Of a DNA stretch of 64,000 bases, positions 47,683-60,026 are shown piece after piece. The notes under the pieces are model-generated. The model saw nothing but the letters and a program-made list of their open reading frames with translations, did no database searches and was not told where the DNA came from. The stretch's first letter is position 1, and each line of letters starts with the position of its first letter. The translations under genes and the position numbers were made by a program. Source of the DNA: Kaustia mangrovi (GTDB taxonomy: Bacteria; Pseudomonadota; Alphaproteobacteria; Rhizobiales; Im1); NCBI RefSeq assembly GCF_015482775.1, contig NZ_CP058214.1, positions 2,904,501-2,968,500 of the forward strand, in the 5' to 3' direction.

Positions 47683-48501
47683 ATGCGCTGGACGCTTGAC
47701 AGGATCAACTGGGACGCCTTCGACGCCTCGAAGGTCGATCCGGACACGCTGAAGGCGGTCAAGGCCGCCTCGCTCGTCGAGTTCAACTCGCCCGACTATG
47801 TGAGCTATCTGTCCCGCGTCTTCCACGACGACGACCGCGTGCAGGGCAATATCGATCAGTGGGGCAAGGAGGAGGCCCAGCACGGCCGCGCGCTGGCCGC
47901 CTGGGCCAAGCTCGCCGACCCCGATTTCGACTTCGAATCGGCCTTCGAGCGTTTCCGCGAGATCCAGAAGATCAATACCGAGGTGGACGAATCCCTGCGC
48001 GGCTCGCGTGCCGGCGAGATGATCGCGCGCTGCGTGGTGGAGAGTGGCACCTCCTCCTTCTATACCGCCATCAAGGACCAGACGGACGAGCCCTGCCTGA
48101 AGCAGATCGTCACCTTCATGGCCGCCGACGAGTTCGCGCACTATCGCTGCTTCTACGAGATCTACAAGAAGTACGAGCACGAGCTGCCGGGCAAATGGGG
48201 CCGCATCAAGGTGGCTCTGAGCCGGGTGAGCGAGGCCGACGACGACGAGCTCGCGGGCGCCTTCTATTGCGGCAACTACCCGGCGGGCACCGATGTCTCC
48301 TACGAGCGCAAGCCCTTCGCCGACGCCTATCAGAAGCGTGCGCTCGGCATCTATCAGCGCCAGCACATGGACCGGCTGATTTCCATGGTCGCCAAGGCGG
48401 GCGGTCTCGATCCGCACGGCTTCCTGACCACCAAGGTGCAGGCCTTCGCCTGGTGGTACATGCAGGGCCAGCAGAGAAAGCTCGCCCGCACCGCCATCTA
48501 A
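47683..48501 (+). CDS. Ferritin-like diiron protein (acyl-ACP desaturase-like)
   Basis: This is a 272-residue four-helix-bundle protein with a full set of diiron ligands: Glu33 (LVEFNSP), Glu64 and His67 (EEAQHG), Glu120 (VVESGTSS), and Glu150 and His153 (ADEFAHY). The pattern fits the ferritin-like superfamily, close to acyl-ACP desaturases and related oxygenases, rather than iron-storage ferritin. The reaction is unknown; O2-dependent oxidation or desaturation of an acyl or other substrate is plausible. It is soluble, with no signal peptide. It is separated from atpC by a hairpin and possible promoter, so it is probably its own unit. Confidence 0.8.
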   Translation: MRWTLDRINWDAFDASKVDPDTLKAVKAASLVEFNSPDYVSYLSRVFHDDDRVQGNIDQWGKEEAQHGRALAAWAKLADPDFDFESAFERFREIQKINTEVDESLRGSRAGEMIARCVVESGTSSFYTAIKDQTDEPCLKQIVTFMAADEFAHYRCFYEIYKKYEHELPGKWGRIKVALSRVSEADDDELAGAFYCGNYPAGTDVSYERKPFADAYQKRALGIYQRQHMDRLISMVAKAGGLDPHGFLTTKVQAFAWWYMQGQQRKLARTAI

Positions 48502-48524
48502 CGCACCGCCCGACCCGATTGTCT

Positions 48525-48570
48525 GCAGCACCGGTCCGCTCCCGCACCCGGCTGTCAGGGGGATCGTCAT
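48525..48570. repeat. Palindromic intergenic repeat, family A copy 4 (degenerate)
   Basis: The left arm reads GCACCGGTCCGCTCCCGCACC (48527-48547) and is close to copy 1. The rest has decayed: the GGCCACCCA part is replaced by GGCTGTCAGGG, and no right arm is left. It lies between the ferritin-like and hydrolase genes, which point the same way. The remainder of this 220-base gap shows no other feature. Confidence 0.55.
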
Positions 48571-48721
48571 GGCGTGGCGAACCTGTCCGCCCCGCCTGGC
48601 CGGTTCACCGATTATTCAGCCTGGGCCTGCTTTGATCTCCCGAAAGGGGCGCATGGGGCTCAAGCGTCGGTGGCCGGGACGATGTGCGCGTCCCGGCGCC
48701 ACTCAGGGAGACTGCCGGACG

Positions 48722-49486
48722 ATGGACAGGGTGGACAATGACGGGATTGCGATCGCCTTCGAAGCGAGCGGCGAGGGCGTGCCGGTGGTCCTGCTGCACG
48801 GCTTCACGGCGAATGCCGCCTCGTGGCGCGAATTCGGATATGTGGACCCGCTGGTCGAGCGCGGCTACCGGGTGATCGCGGTCGATGCGCGCGGCCACGG
48901 CGCATCGGGCGCGCCCCATGACAGCGCCCTCTACGGCCAGCGGGCGCGGGCCGGCGATGTCGTCGCCGTGCTCGATGCGCTGGGCATTCCCGAAGCCCAT
49001 GTCGTCGGTTATTCCATGGGCGGCTGGATCGCCTATGGCGTGGCGGCCCATTTCCCCCACCGGCTCCTGTCGCTGACGGCCATCGGCGTCCACCCCTTCG
49101 CCCAGGACATGTCCTTCTTCCGCCAGGCGCTGGATGGCGGGCTGGAGGGCTGGCTCGCAACCGTGGAGGCCGTGGCCGGTCCCATGCCCGACCATCTGCG
49201 GGAGACGATCCTGTCGAACGATCTCGCCGCCATGCGCGCCGCCGTCGCCGACGACCGTGCCGACATGGCGGAGCGGGTGGTTCTGGCGGGATGTCCCATG
49301 GCGTTCCTGTGCGGCGACCGGGACCGCAATCACGAGCCCGTGGCCCGTTTCGCCGATATCGTCGACGGGCCGTTCGCCAGCCTGCCGGGGCTCGATCATT
49401 TCGCGAGCTGGCTGGAGACCGGCATGACCCTGCCGCCGCTCATGGACGCCCTGGATCGGGCGGGCCGCATGTCGCGGGCGGCTTAA
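48722..49486 (+). CDS. Alpha/beta hydrolase
   Basis: This is a cytosolic alpha/beta-hydrolase fold protein of 254 residues. The oxyanion segment is VVLLHGFTANAASW, and the nucleophile serine is in VVGYSMGGW (G-x-S-x-G, about residue 97). The acid residue is probably in LCGDRDRNHEP, and the catalytic histidine is in LPGLDHFASW. The complete triad predicts esterase, lipase or C-C hydrolase activity; the substrate is unknown. The Met at 48722 begins just before the first strand; the frame is open upstream, but that part overlaps repeat remnants. It converges on rppH with only 15 bases between stops. Confidence 0.87.
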   Translation: MDRVDNDGIAIAFEASGEGVPVVLLHGFTANAASWREFGYVDPLVERGYRVIAVDARGHGASGAPHDSALYGQRARAGDVVAVLDALGIPEAHVVGYSMGGWIAYGVAAHFPHRLLSLTAIGVHPFAQDMSFFRQALDGGLEGWLATVEAVAGPMPDHLRETILSNDLAAMRAAVADDRADMAERVVLAGCPMAFLCGDRDRNHEPVARFADIVDGPFASLPGLDHFASWLETGMTLPPLMDALDRAGRMSRAA

Positions 49487-49501
49487 GACCCCCGTGTCTG
49501 G

Positions 49502-50038
49502 TCAGGAGGCAGCCCGCCCGGCCGCCAGCTCCGCCACGACCGGCCTGAAGGCAGTAACGAGCTCTTCGTAGACCTTCCGCTTGAAGGGAACGACGAGGTC
49601 CGGCAGGCGGTCGATCTCCACCCAGTCCCAGGCGTCGAACTCCACCTCGTGGTCGTCGGGCTCCAGATGGAACTCGTCGTCGCAGCCCTCATAGCGCATC
49701 AGGAACCATTTCTGCTTCTGGCCGCGGAACTTGCCGTGAAGCGCCTGGCCGATCGCCTCGCGCGGCAGGTCGTAGGTGAGCCAGCCCTCCGTCTCGGCAA
49801 GGATCGAGGCCCTGTCGGTGCCGATCTCCTCCTTCATCTCGCGGAAGGCGGCCTCGCGCGGCTCCTCGCCCTTGTCGATGCCGCCCTGCGGCATCTGCCA
49901 GAGGTTCTCGCCGCCATCCTTTTCCCATTTGGGCACGCGCCGGCCGAGCCAGACCTTGCCCTGCGCGTTGACGAGCATGATGCCGACACAGGGCCGGTAG
50001 GGCATGAGGGCAATGTCCTCGTCGTCGAGCGGCACCAT
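49502..50038 (-). CDS. rppH: RNA pyrophosphohydrolase
   Basis: This is a Nudix hydrolase that removes pyrophosphate from mRNA 5' ends and triggers decay, 178 residues. The Nudix box is complete (GGIDKGEEPREAAFREMKEEIG, from about residue 52, matching G-x5-E-x7-REUxEExGU). MPYRPCVGIMLVNAQGKVWLGRR and the ending region DEFHLEPDDHEVEFDAWDWVE are typical of alphaproteobacterial RppH. The Met at 50038 is followed by another at residue 12 that is equally reasonable. It is the last gene of the long minus-strand housekeeping series, after ctpA. Confidence 0.92.
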   Translation of the reverse strand: MVPLDDEDIALMPYRPCVGIMLVNAQGKVWLGRRVPKWEKDGGENLWQMPQGGIDKGEEPREAAFREMKEEIGTDRASILAETEGWLTYDLPREAIGQALHGKFRGQKQKWFLMRYEGCDDEFHLEPDDHEVEFDAWDWVEIDRLPDLVVPFKRKVYEELVTAFRPVVAELAAGRAAS

Positions 50039-50149
50039 GGGGAAGGGTCCTTGTCCTGTCGCGGGGGGCTTCGCGGGGTCCTGAAACGAAGGAACGGGGC
50101 ACGCATGCCCCGTTCCGGTCTGTCGAGAGTGTCGGGCACGCCCTGCCGG

Positions 50150-51538
50150 TCATTCTTCGGCCGGTGCGGGCTCCTCGGTCTCCTGCGCCTTGGTGTCCTG
50201 CGTCTTTTCGGCATCCTTGGACGGCGCGGCCTTCTTCTTCTTGTCGTCCGTCGTCATGGCGACTTCGCCGCGCAGCAGGCTCAGGGCGTACTGGAGCTGG
50301 GCGTCGTCGTCCTTCTCCTTGGGGACGTAGCTCGTCGAGCCCTTGAGCTCCTCGCCGCCATCCTCGTTCTGCAGATGGCCCGGCAGGCTCGCCTCGCCCT
50401 TGGTTTCGAACTTCGCGCGTTCGGCTTCCGGGACGTCCTGCTCGACCTTGATGTCGGGATCGATGCCCTGGGCCTGGATCGACCGGCCCGCCGGCGTGTA
50501 GTAGCGCGCCGTGGTGAGCCTGAGCGCCCCGTAGCTGCCGAGCGGGATGATGGTCTGGACGGAGCCCTTGCCGAAGGAGCGCGTGCCGACGATGGTCGCC
50601 CGCTTGTGGTCCTGCAGCGCGCCGGCCACGATCTCGGACGCCGAGGCCGAGCCGCCATTGATCAGCACGACCACCGGCTTGCCCTCGATCAGGTCGCCGG
50701 CCTGGGCGTTGAAGCGCTGGGTCTCCTCGGAATTGCGCCCGCGCGTGGAGACGATCTCGCCCTGGTTGAGGAGCGTGTCGGACACCGAGATCGCCTGGTC
50801 GAGCAGGCCGCCGGGATTGTTCCGGAGGTCGATCACATAGCCCTTGAGCTTGTTGCCGAGCTCGGAGCTGAGCTCCTTGATCGCCGTCTCCAGACCTTCC
50901 TGCGTCTGCTCGTTGAAGGTGGTGATGCGGATATAGCCGATATTGCCTTCCGGATCCCACCGCACCGAGCGGATGCGGATGATGTCGCGGGTGATCTTCA
51001 CCTCGAAGGGCTCGGCCACGCCGTCGCGCACCACGGTGAGGGCGATCGAGGTGTTGACCGGGCCGCGCATCTGGTCGACGGCCTCGTTGAGCGTCATGCC
51101 CATGACCTGCGTGCCGTCGATATGGGTGATCATGTCGCCCGGCAGGATGCCGGCGGCCTCCGCCGGCGTGTCGTCGATGGGCGTGACCACCTTGACGACG
51201 CCGTTCTCCATGGTGACCTCGATGCCGAGCCCGCCGAACTCGCCGCGCGTCTGCACCTGCATCTCGCGGAACCGCTTGGCGTTCATGTAGCTCGAATGGG
51301 GGTCGAGCGAGGTCAGCATGCCGTTGATCGCGGCATCGATGAGCTCTTCCTCGTTGGGCTTCTCGACATAGTCCGACCGCACCCGGTCGAACACGTCGCC
51401 GAACAGGTTGAGCTGGCGATAGGTATCCGTATCGGAGCTCGTGGCCGCGTCCAGGGCGGATGCCGCAGTCCACAGGACTGTCGCGGCGACCGCGCCTGCG
51501 GCCATGAAGCCAACGGCACTGAGCAGTCTCTTATGCAT
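50150..51538 (-). CDS. ctpA: C-terminal processing protease (S41 family)
   Basis: This is a periplasmic serine protease of 462 residues. A signal-anchor (about 1-30) precedes a PDZ domain (about 95-180, with GGLGIEV and AAGILPGDMITHIDG) and the protease core. The serine is within GGSASASE (296-302) and the lysine is in TRSFGKGS (Lys324), forming the Ser/Lys dyad. The Lys/Glu/Ala-rich tail after residue ~410 is low complexity. It trims envelope proteins and cell-wall enzymes. The start ATG shares one base with the envC stop (TAATG), and the frame's earlier Met lies within envC, so 51538 is preferred. Confidence 0.94.
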   Translation of the reverse strand: MHKRLLSAVGFMAAGAVAATVLWTAASALDAATSSDTDTYRQLNLFGDVFDRVRSDYVEKPNEEELIDAAINGMLTSLDPHSSYMNAKRFREMQVQTRGEFGGLGIEVTMENGVVKVVTPIDDTPAEAAGILPGDMITHIDGTQVMGMTLNEAVDQMRGPVNTSIALTVVRDGVAEPFEVKITRDIIRIRSVRWDPEGNIGYIRITTFNEQTQEGLETAIKELSSELGNKLKGYVIDLRNNPGGLLDQAISVSDTLLNQGEIVSTRGRNSEETQRFNAQAGDLIEGKPVVVLINGGSASASEIVAGALQDHKRATIVGTRSFGKGSVQTIIPLGSYGALRLTTARYYTPAGRSIQAQGIDPDIKVEQDVPEAERAKFETKGEASLPGHLQNEDGGEELKGSTSYVPKEKDDDAQLQYALSLLRGEVAMTTDDKKKKAAPSKDAEKTQDTKAQETEEPAPAEE

Positions 51539-52809
51539 TATCCACGCGCCTCTTTGTCGGTCCCGACCCACCACGGGGCTGGATCGATCGTCTCGCCGTC
51601 CCTGCGAAATTCGATATAGAGGACCGGCCTTGGGTCGCCCAACCGGTCACCGATTAATGTCGCTCTCGCGGGTCCATCACCCATGGTGCCGACCGGCTCT
51701 CCCGCTCTCACGAACTGACCCGTGCCGACCGATATCTCGTTCAGGCCAGCCAATAGGATATGATAGCCCTCGCCGACATTCAGGATCAAGAGTTGCCCAT
51801 AGCTGCGAAATGTCCCAGCGAACTCGATATGCCCGTCGGCGGGCGCTGTCACCTGGGCATTGGGCCGCGTGGCGATCATGTCGCCGCGCACCTTGCCGCC
51901 AAAGCCGTTGTTGCTGCCGTAATGGCTCACCAGCGCGCCCTGGACGGGAAATCCGAGGCGGCCCTTGATCTCGGTGAAGGGGACCTGCGGCTCCATGGCC
52001 TTCGCCAGGCGGCGTTCCTCGGCGCGCTTCGCCTCCTCCTCGGCCTTGCGGCGCTGCTCTTCGAGCGAGGAGAGAAGCTGCTTGAGCGATTCCGCCTTGC
52101 GAGATAGCTCGTCGGCGCGCTCCCTGGATGTGGCGAGCTCTTGTCCGGCCGCCTCGGCGAGCTTGCTCTTGCGCTCCAGAAGCGTCTCGATCTCGGCGCG
52201 TTCGGAGCGCAGCCGGGCGAGATTGGCGGTCACGGTCTCGCCTTCCCGGATCATCTGCTCGCGCAGGGATCTGAGCCGCGCCAGGTCGCGCGACAGTGCG
52301 TTCGCCTCCTCCTCCAGCTCGGGAACGACGGTGCCGAGCAGCATGGCGCCGCGCAGCGCGGCCAGCGCGTCGTCCGGCTTGACGGCCAGCGCCGGCGGCG
52401 GGTTGCGCTCCAGCCGCTGCAGGCCGGCCAGAAGCTCCGCGAGGGCATAGTGCCGGTCGGCGAGCTTGCTGCGCAGAGCCTTCGATTCCGCGTCGAGCCC
52501 GTCGAGCCGGCGTTCCGCGGTCGTGATCGCGCCCTCGCGCGACTGGATGCTGGCGGCGAGCGCGATGAGGCGGTCCGACAGGGCCTTGGCCTCCTCGTCC
52601 AGCGCTTCCTTTTCCTTCGCGAGAGACTGTTCCTCGCTGCGGGCGCTCTCGAGCTGGTCGCGCACCGTGTCGAGCGCGTCCTCCGTCTCCTTCGCGCGCT
52701 CGGTGAATTCCTCGCCCGCCGCATGTGCCGCCGGCACAACCGCGAGCGCCATCGCCAGGCAGAGCGTCAGCGGCAAGAGGGTGTGTCGCAATATGTCGCG
52801 TGCGCGCAT
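51538..52809 (-). CDS. envC: Murein hydrolase activator EnvC-like protein
   Basis: This is a periplasmic septation factor of 423 residues. It has a signal peptide (about 1-30), long coiled coils (about 32-130 and 165-265) and a C-terminal LytM/M23-like domain (about 285-415). The zinc ligands of active M23 peptidases are not evident: the HxH site reads YHILLAG, and the first ligand region reads HYGSNNGFGGKVRG. It should therefore activate amidases rather than cut peptidoglycan itself, like E. coli EnvC. It follows rlmH by 51 bases and is translationally coupled to ctpA. Confidence 0.9.
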   Translation of the reverse strand: MRARDILRHTLLPLTLCLAMALAVVPAAHAAGEEFTERAKETEDALDTVRDQLESARSEEQSLAKEKEALDEEAKALSDRLIALAASIQSREGAITTAERRLDGLDAESKALRSKLADRHYALAELLAGLQRLERNPPPALAVKPDDALAALRGAMLLGTVVPELEEEANALSRDLARLRSLREQMIREGETVTANLARLRSERAEIETLLERKSKLAEAAGQELATSRERADELSRKAESLKQLLSSLEEQRRKAEEEAKRAEERRLAKAMEPQVPFTEIKGRLGFPVQGALVSHYGSNNGFGGKVRGDMIATRPNAQVTAPADGHIEFAGTFRSYGQLLILNVGEGYHILLAGLNEISVGTGQFVRAGEPVGTMGDGPARATLIGDRLGDPRPVLYIEFRRDGETIDPAPWWVGTDKEARG

Positions 52810-52860
52810 TGTCCGGGCTGTCCCGCCATCGCTTATGCACAGTGCTCGGTTTCGCTGTGC

Positions 52861-53343
52861 TCAGGACCGATGATACGGATGATTAACCAAAATGGTGACC
52901 GCCCGGTAAATCTGCTCGCACAGCATGGCGCGCGCGAGGCCGTGGGGCCATGTCATGCGCCCGAGCGACAGGACGAGGCCGGCGCTTTCGCGGATCTCGC
53001 CGCCATGCCCGTCCGGCCCGCCGATGAGGAAGCAGAGATCGGGCGTGCCGTCCTCCAGCCAGCCGCGCAGCCGGGCGGCGAAGGCGGTGCTCGCAAGCTC
53101 GCGGCCCGTCTCGTCGAGCGCGACGGTGACGGCCCGGTCGGGCACCATGGCGGCGAGCCTCGCCGCCTCGTCGGCGCGGCGCAGCTCGACGGTCGCGGCC
53201 TGCGACTCCGCGATGTCGGACATCGTGACCGCGCTCACGCCAACCGTGCGCCCCTGCGCGGCGGCGCGCTCCACATAGCGCTCGCAAAGCTCGCGTTCCG
53301 GCCCGCGCTTGAGGCGGCCGACCGCATTGACCGAAACACGCAT
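52861..53343 (-). CDS. rlmH: 23S rRNA (pseudouridine-1915 N3) methyltransferase
   Basis: This is a SPOUT-fold SAM methyltransferase of 160 residues that modifies pseudouridine 1915 in helix 69 of 23S rRNA. The knot region is clear: VALDETGRELAS, LCFLIGGPDGHG and the ending LGRMTWPHGLARAMLCEQIYRAVTILVNHPYHR. The latter is almost invariant in the family. The Met at 53343 begins MRVSVNAVGRLKRGPE; another Met two codons earlier is possible. It follows rsfS in the conserved order. Confidence 0.95.
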   Translation of the reverse strand: MRVSVNAVGRLKRGPERELCERYVERAAAQGRTVGVSAVTMSDIAESQAATVELRRADEAARLAAMVPDRAVTVALDETGRELASTAFAARLRGWLEDGTPDLCFLIGGPDGHGGEIRESAGLVLSLGRMTWPHGLARAMLCEQIYRAVTILVNHPYHRS

Positions 53344-53415
53344 GGACACCGTTACCGTTACCGCCCGCAGCCGGTCCTTCAGTGCGATCCGACCCCGCGA
53401 CGGCGGGTAGCGGGC

Positions 53416-53775
53416 CTAAACCGCGACGTTCTCCAGCGGCGCATCCGCCGACCACAGCTTCTCCAGATTGTAGAAGCTGCGCACTTCCGGCCGGAAGACA
53501 TGCACCACCACATCGCCGGAATCGATGAGTACCCAGTCGCAGGACGGCAGTCCCTCGACCCGGATATCGCGATACCCGGCCTGTTTCACGGCGTCGAGCA
53601 GCTGGTCGGCAATGGCGCCGACATGGCGCTGCGAACGACCCGACGCGATCACCATCTGGTCGGCGATCGGCGTCTTGTCCGTGAGATTGATGGATACGAC
53701 ATCTTCCGCCTTGGCGTCCTCGAGGCACGCAAGAACGGCATTCAGCAGGGAAGGCGAAGGCTTGCCGACGGGCAA
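53416..53775 (-). CDS. rsfS: Ribosome silencing factor
   Basis: This protein binds ribosomal protein uL14 and blocks subunit joining under starvation, 119 residues. DAKAEDVVSINLTDKTPIADQMVIASGRSQRHVGAIADQL and SCDWVLIDSGDVVVHVFRPEVRSFYNLEKLW are the RsfS hallmarks. A start upstream of 53775 at a non-ATG codon is possible, because the frame continues a little. It sits between nadD and rlmH as in most alphaproteobacteria. The 228 bases upstream of it hold no other gene that I can support. Confidence 0.94.
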   Translation of the reverse strand: MPVGKPSPSLLNAVLACLEDAKAEDVVSINLTDKTPIADQMVIASGRSQRHVGAIADQLLDAVKQAGYRDIRVEGLPSCDWVLIDSGDVVVHVFRPEVRSFYNLEKLWSADAPLENVAV

Positions 53776-54003
53776 GGCCTCACCCTTGACGGCCCGGCGT
53801 GCGGTACCGCCATGGTCTGATTGCAGTGTCAGGGCTGAGATCCTCTCGTTGCACGAGCAATAGGGCCCGTCCTGTTGCGAGCCCGGTCTGCCATATCTGC
53901 GTTCGAGTGGTTGTCACGATCAGTGGCAATCGCTTGAACAGTCTCCAGCGCCCATAAATCTAGCGCACAGTGCAAATCATTCAAGATTCGCATGACCAGA
54001 ATA

Positions 54004-54654
54004 TCACGATCCGGCGCAAAGCGCGACAGGCCGGGACGCCGCACCGGAGCGGTTCCTGGCGCGCCTGAGTGCCGTCGAGCTGGCCTCGTGGCGCCGCATG
54101 GTCACGAAGCTCCAGGCGGGCGCGCGGCAGACGGGCAGGATGGCGACGTCCTCGGAACGAACCCTGTAGGGGGCGAGCTTGTGGGCGGCCTTGGAACGCA
54201 GCGCGGCGAGCGTGTGGCTCGGCCGGTCGAAGACGGCCATGGGCAGGCTGTGCGGGATCTCTTCCCAGTTGTTCCAGCGGTGAAGCGTGGCGAAGCTGTC
54301 GGCGCCCATGATCCAGACGAAGTTGGCGCGGTCGAGCAGCGGCGTCATGGCGCGCATGGTCTGTGCGGTGTTGGTCGTGCCGAGCCGCTTCTCCAGGTCG
54401 GTGACGATGAAGCGGGGATGGTCGGCCAGCGCCCGGGTGGCGGCCAGCCTCTTGCCGAAATCGTCGGTCTCGTCCGGGCTCTTGAGGGGGTTCTGCGGGG
54501 AGACCAGCCACCAGACCTGATGGAGGTCGAGGCGCTTGAGGGCTTCGCCCGCCACGGCGACATGGCCCTCATGGGCGGGATTGAACGAGCCGCCGAACAG
54601 GCCGATGCGCATACCGGGCACGACGGTGGGAGGCGGCAGCGGCAGCTTGGTCAT
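54004..54654 (-). CDS. nadD: Nicotinate-nucleotide adenylyltransferase
   Basis: This enzyme transfers AMP from ATP to nicotinate mononucleotide in NAD synthesis, 216 residues. MRIGLFGGSFNPAHEGH contains the GSFNP-x-H-x-GH nucleotidyltransferase motif. FVWIMGADSFATLHRW and SSTALRR (the ISSTxIR-type ATP-binding motif) are also present. The start at 54654 adds 14 residues before MRIGLFGG; the shorter start at 54612 is a real alternative, and neither has a clear ribosome-binding site. It lies 49 bases after proA. Confidence 0.93.
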   Translation of the reverse strand: MTKLPLPPPTVVPGMRIGLFGGSFNPAHEGHVAVAGEALKRLDLHQVWWLVSPQNPLKSPDETDDFGKRLAATRALADHPRFIVTDLEKRLGTTNTAQTMRAMTPLLDRANFVWIMGADSFATLHRWNNWEEIPHSLPMAVFDRPSHTLAALRSKAAHKLAPYRVRSEDVAILPVCRAPAWSFVTMRRHEASSTALRRARNRSGAASRPVALCAGS

Positions 54655-54703
54655 GGAGGGAGGGTCCCCGCGCCTTCTTTCAAAGAATGTGGCAGCCGGT
54701 GGG

Positions 54704-55990
54704 TTAGGATCGTGTCTGGCCGCTACCGCGCACGATATACTTGAAACTGGTGAGTTGCTCCAGCCCCACGGGACCGCGCGCGTGAAGCTTGCCCGTGGCG
54801 ATGCCGATCTCCGCGCCCATGCCGAACTCGCCGCCATCGGCGAACTGGGTGGAGGCGTTGTGCAGCACGATGGCGCTGTCGACGCTCGTTAGGAAGCGGT
54901 CCGCGGTCTCGGTGTTCTGCGTCACGATGGACTCCGTATGCTGCGAACCGTAGCGCGCGATATGCGCAATCGCCTCGTCCACGCCGTCGACGACGTGCGC
55001 GGCGATGATCCTGTCGAGATACTCCGTCGACCAGTCCTCCTCGCTGGCAGGCACGACGCGCGGATCGGCGGCCTGGACCTCGCTGTCGCCGCGCACCTCG
55101 CAGCCCGCATCGATCAGGGCGCCGACAAGGCCCGCCAGATGCCGGTCCGCGCCGGCCCGGTCCACGAGCAGGGTTTCCGCCGCGCCGCAGATGCCGGTCC
55201 GGCGCATCTTGGCGTTGACGACGATCTCGCGCGCCATGTCCGCATCGGCGTCGCGGTCCACATAGACATGGCAGATGCCCTCCAGATGGGCGAAGACCGG
55301 CACCCGCGCCTCCGTCTGGACGCGCGCCACGAGGCTCTTGCCGCCGCGCGGGACGATGAGGTCTATGGTGCCGCCGAGGCCCTCGAGCATGAAGCCCACC
55401 GCGCTGCGGTCGGCGGTCGGCACCATCTGGATCGCAGCCTCCGGCAGCCCGGCCTCGGCAAGGCCGGCCCTGAGGCAGGCCACGATGGCCTCGCTGGAGG
55501 CGAAGCTGTCGCTGCCGCCGCGCAGGATGACCGCATTGCCCGCCTTCATGCACAGCGCGCCCGCATCGGCGGTCACATTGGGCCGGCTTTCATAGACGAT
55601 ACCGATGACGCCGATGGGCGTTCGCGTGCGCGCGATCCTGAGGCCGTTGGGGCGCGTCCATTCCGCGGTGACCTCGCCCACCGGGTCGGGCAGCTCGGCG
55701 ATGGCCTCGATCCCTCGGGCCATGGCCTCGACGCGCTCCCGGTCGAGCCTCAGCCGGTCGAGGAAAGCGGCGGGCCGGCCGGACGCCTCCGCCCGCTCCA
55801 GATCGCGGGCATTGGCGGCGAGGATGTGCGGACAGTCCGCCCGGATGGCGGCCGCCATGGCGCGCAGCGCGGCGTTCTTGGCCTCCGCCGGCGCCTGTGC
55901 GAGGCGGGACGCCGCGTCCCGCGCCCGTTGCCCGAGCTCCGCCATCGTCGCGGCGATCGTCTGCGTCGCGGTCTCCTCCGCAAGGCTCAT
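54704..55990 (-). CDS. proA: Gamma-glutamyl phosphate reductase
   Basis: This is the second enzyme of proline synthesis, reducing glutamyl-5-phosphate with NADPH, 428 residues. The catalytic cysteine is in [15 protein letters not shown], and [29 protein letters not shown] is the cofactor-binding region. The ATG at 55990 has AGGAG eight bases upstream and starts 5 bases after the proB stop. A TTG three codons earlier is less likely. It is coupled to proB so that the unstable intermediate can be channelled. Confidence 0.96.
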   Translation of the reverse strand: MSLAEETATQTIAATMAELGQRARDAASRLAQAPAEAKNAALRAMAAAIRADCPHILAANARDLERAEASGRPAAFLDRLRLDRERVEAMARGIEAIAELPDPVGEVTAEWTRPNGLRIARTRTPIGVIGIVYESRPNVTADAGALCMKAGNAVILRGGSDSFASSEAIVACLRAGLAEAGLPEAAIQMVPTADRSAVGFMLEGLGGTIDLIVPRGGKSLVARVQTEARVPVFAHLEGICHVYVDRDADADMAREIVVNAKMRRTGICGAAETLLVDRAGADRHLAGLVGALIDAGCEVRGDSEVQAADPRVVPASEEDWSTEYLDRIIAAHVVDGVDEAIAHIARYGSQHTESIVTQNTETADRFLTSVDSAIVLHNASTQFADGGEFGMGAEIGIATGKLHARGPVGLEQLTSFKYIVRGSGQTRS

Positions 55991-55995
55991 CGCTT

Positions 55996-58953
<2,958 letters not shown>

Positions 58954-58973
58954 GATCGGACTCCTTCGCGGAA

Positions 58974-59018
58974 GTCAAAACGAATTCGGGGAGATGGATG
59001 TCCCATCTCCCCGATTCG
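58974..59018 (-). terminator. Rho-independent terminator after rpmA
   Basis: CGAATTCGGGGAGATGG (58981-58997) pairs with CCATCTCCCCGATTCG (59003-59018), with one bulged base and a 5-base loop. On the minus strand the stem is followed directly by TTTTGAC (58974-58980). It lies 73 bases after the rpmA stop. The structure fits partial or full termination of the rplU-rpmA transcript. Confidence 0.75.
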
Positions 59019-59091
59019 TGCTTCGCGATTGGATCCTCCGATCCGCCGGTTCGATGAGACGCCGGCGTATCGGAGTGTGTCCGATGCGCCG

Positions 59092-59361
59092 TCAGCTGGC
59101 GTTGGCCGGTACCGGTACGACGGAGACGAAGGTCCGTCCGCTGCGGCCCGTGCTGAACTCCACTTTGCCCTCGGTAAGCGCAAAGATGGTGTGGTCCTTG
59201 CCCATGCCGACATTGGTGCCGGGATGCCATTTGGTGCCACGCTGGCGCAGGATGATGTTGCCCGGAATGACGGCCTCGCCACCGAACTTCTTCACGCCGA
59301 GCCTGCGGCCGGCCGAATCGCGTCCATTGCGTGAGGAGCCGCCTGCCTTCTTGTGCGCCAT
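59092..59361 (-). CDS. rpmA: 50S ribosomal protein L27
   Basis: This is ribosomal protein bL27, 89 residues, placed near the peptidyl-transferase centre. [29 protein letters not shown] and [23 protein letters not shown] are near-invariant. There is no N-terminal extension needing cleavage, unlike in Firmicutes. It follows rplU by 69 bases. Confidence 0.98.
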   Translation of the reverse strand: MAHKKAGGSSRNGRDSAGRRLGVKKFGGEAVIPGNIILRQRGTKWHPGTNVGMGKDHTIFALTEGKVEFSTGRSGRTFVSVVPVPANAS

Positions 59362-59430
59362 GACCTTTGCTCCGTCCTCGTTCTACAGTCGATAAAACTG
59401 GCGTTCTGGAAACCTTCGATGGCGGGGGCG

Positions 59431-59955
59431 TTACTTCGCCTCGCCGGTGTCCTTGTCCGCCGCCTTGGCCTTGCTGGCCGTCTTCTTCTCGGCGCCGCCG
59501 TCCTTGGCCGCCTTCGCGGTCGCGGACTTGGCCGGGCTCGCCTTGGCCTTGCCGGTCTCTTCCGGCTTGGTCTCCGCCTTGGCCTCGGCCTTCGGCTTCG
59601 CGTCCGCCTTCAGGGCGGCCTTGGCCTTTGCCGGCTTCTTGCCGTCGGTCAGGATCTCGGTGATCCGGAGCGTCGTCAGGAGCTGGCGGTGGCCCTGCGT
59701 GCGGCGGTATTTCTTGCGCCGCTTCTTCTTGAAGACCGTGATCTTCTCGCCGCGCGTCTGCTCGACGACCTCCGCGGCGACGCTCGCGCCCTCCACCAGC
59801 GGGGCGCCCACGACGGGCTTGTCCGCACCGGCGATCATGAGAACGTCGGAAATGGCGACGACCTCGCCCGGCTCGCCCTGGAGGCGCTCCACCTGGATGA
59901 CGTCGTTCTCGGCAACCTTGTACTGCTTGCCGCCCGTCTTGATGACTGCGTACAT
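59431..59955 (-). CDS. rplU: 50S ribosomal protein L21 with long Ala/Lys tail
   Basis: This is ribosomal protein bL21, 174 residues. The first ~103 residues ([25 protein letters not shown] to [20 protein letters not shown]) are the standard protein. Residues ~105-174 form a low-complexity tail rich in Ala, Lys and Glu, which appears in several alphaproteobacterial L21 proteins and is probably disordered. The Met at 59955 is the conserved start; the frame continues upstream without coding character. It is driven by a clear promoter at 60027-60054. Confidence 0.97.
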   Translation of the reverse strand: MYAVIKTGGKQYKVAENDVIQVERLQGEPGEVVAISDVLMIAGADKPVVGAPLVEGASVAAEVVEQTRGEKITVFKKKRRKKYRRTQGHRQLLTTLRITEILTDGKKPAKAKAALKADAKPKAEAKAETKPEETGKAKASPAKSATAKAAKDGGAEKKTASKAKAADKDTGEAK

Positions 59956-60026
59956 AATGTCCAACCGCTGGATTATGAAATAACAGGTCTGGCCGGCGTG
60001 CCTGACCACCCGGCAAATTTGCGCGC

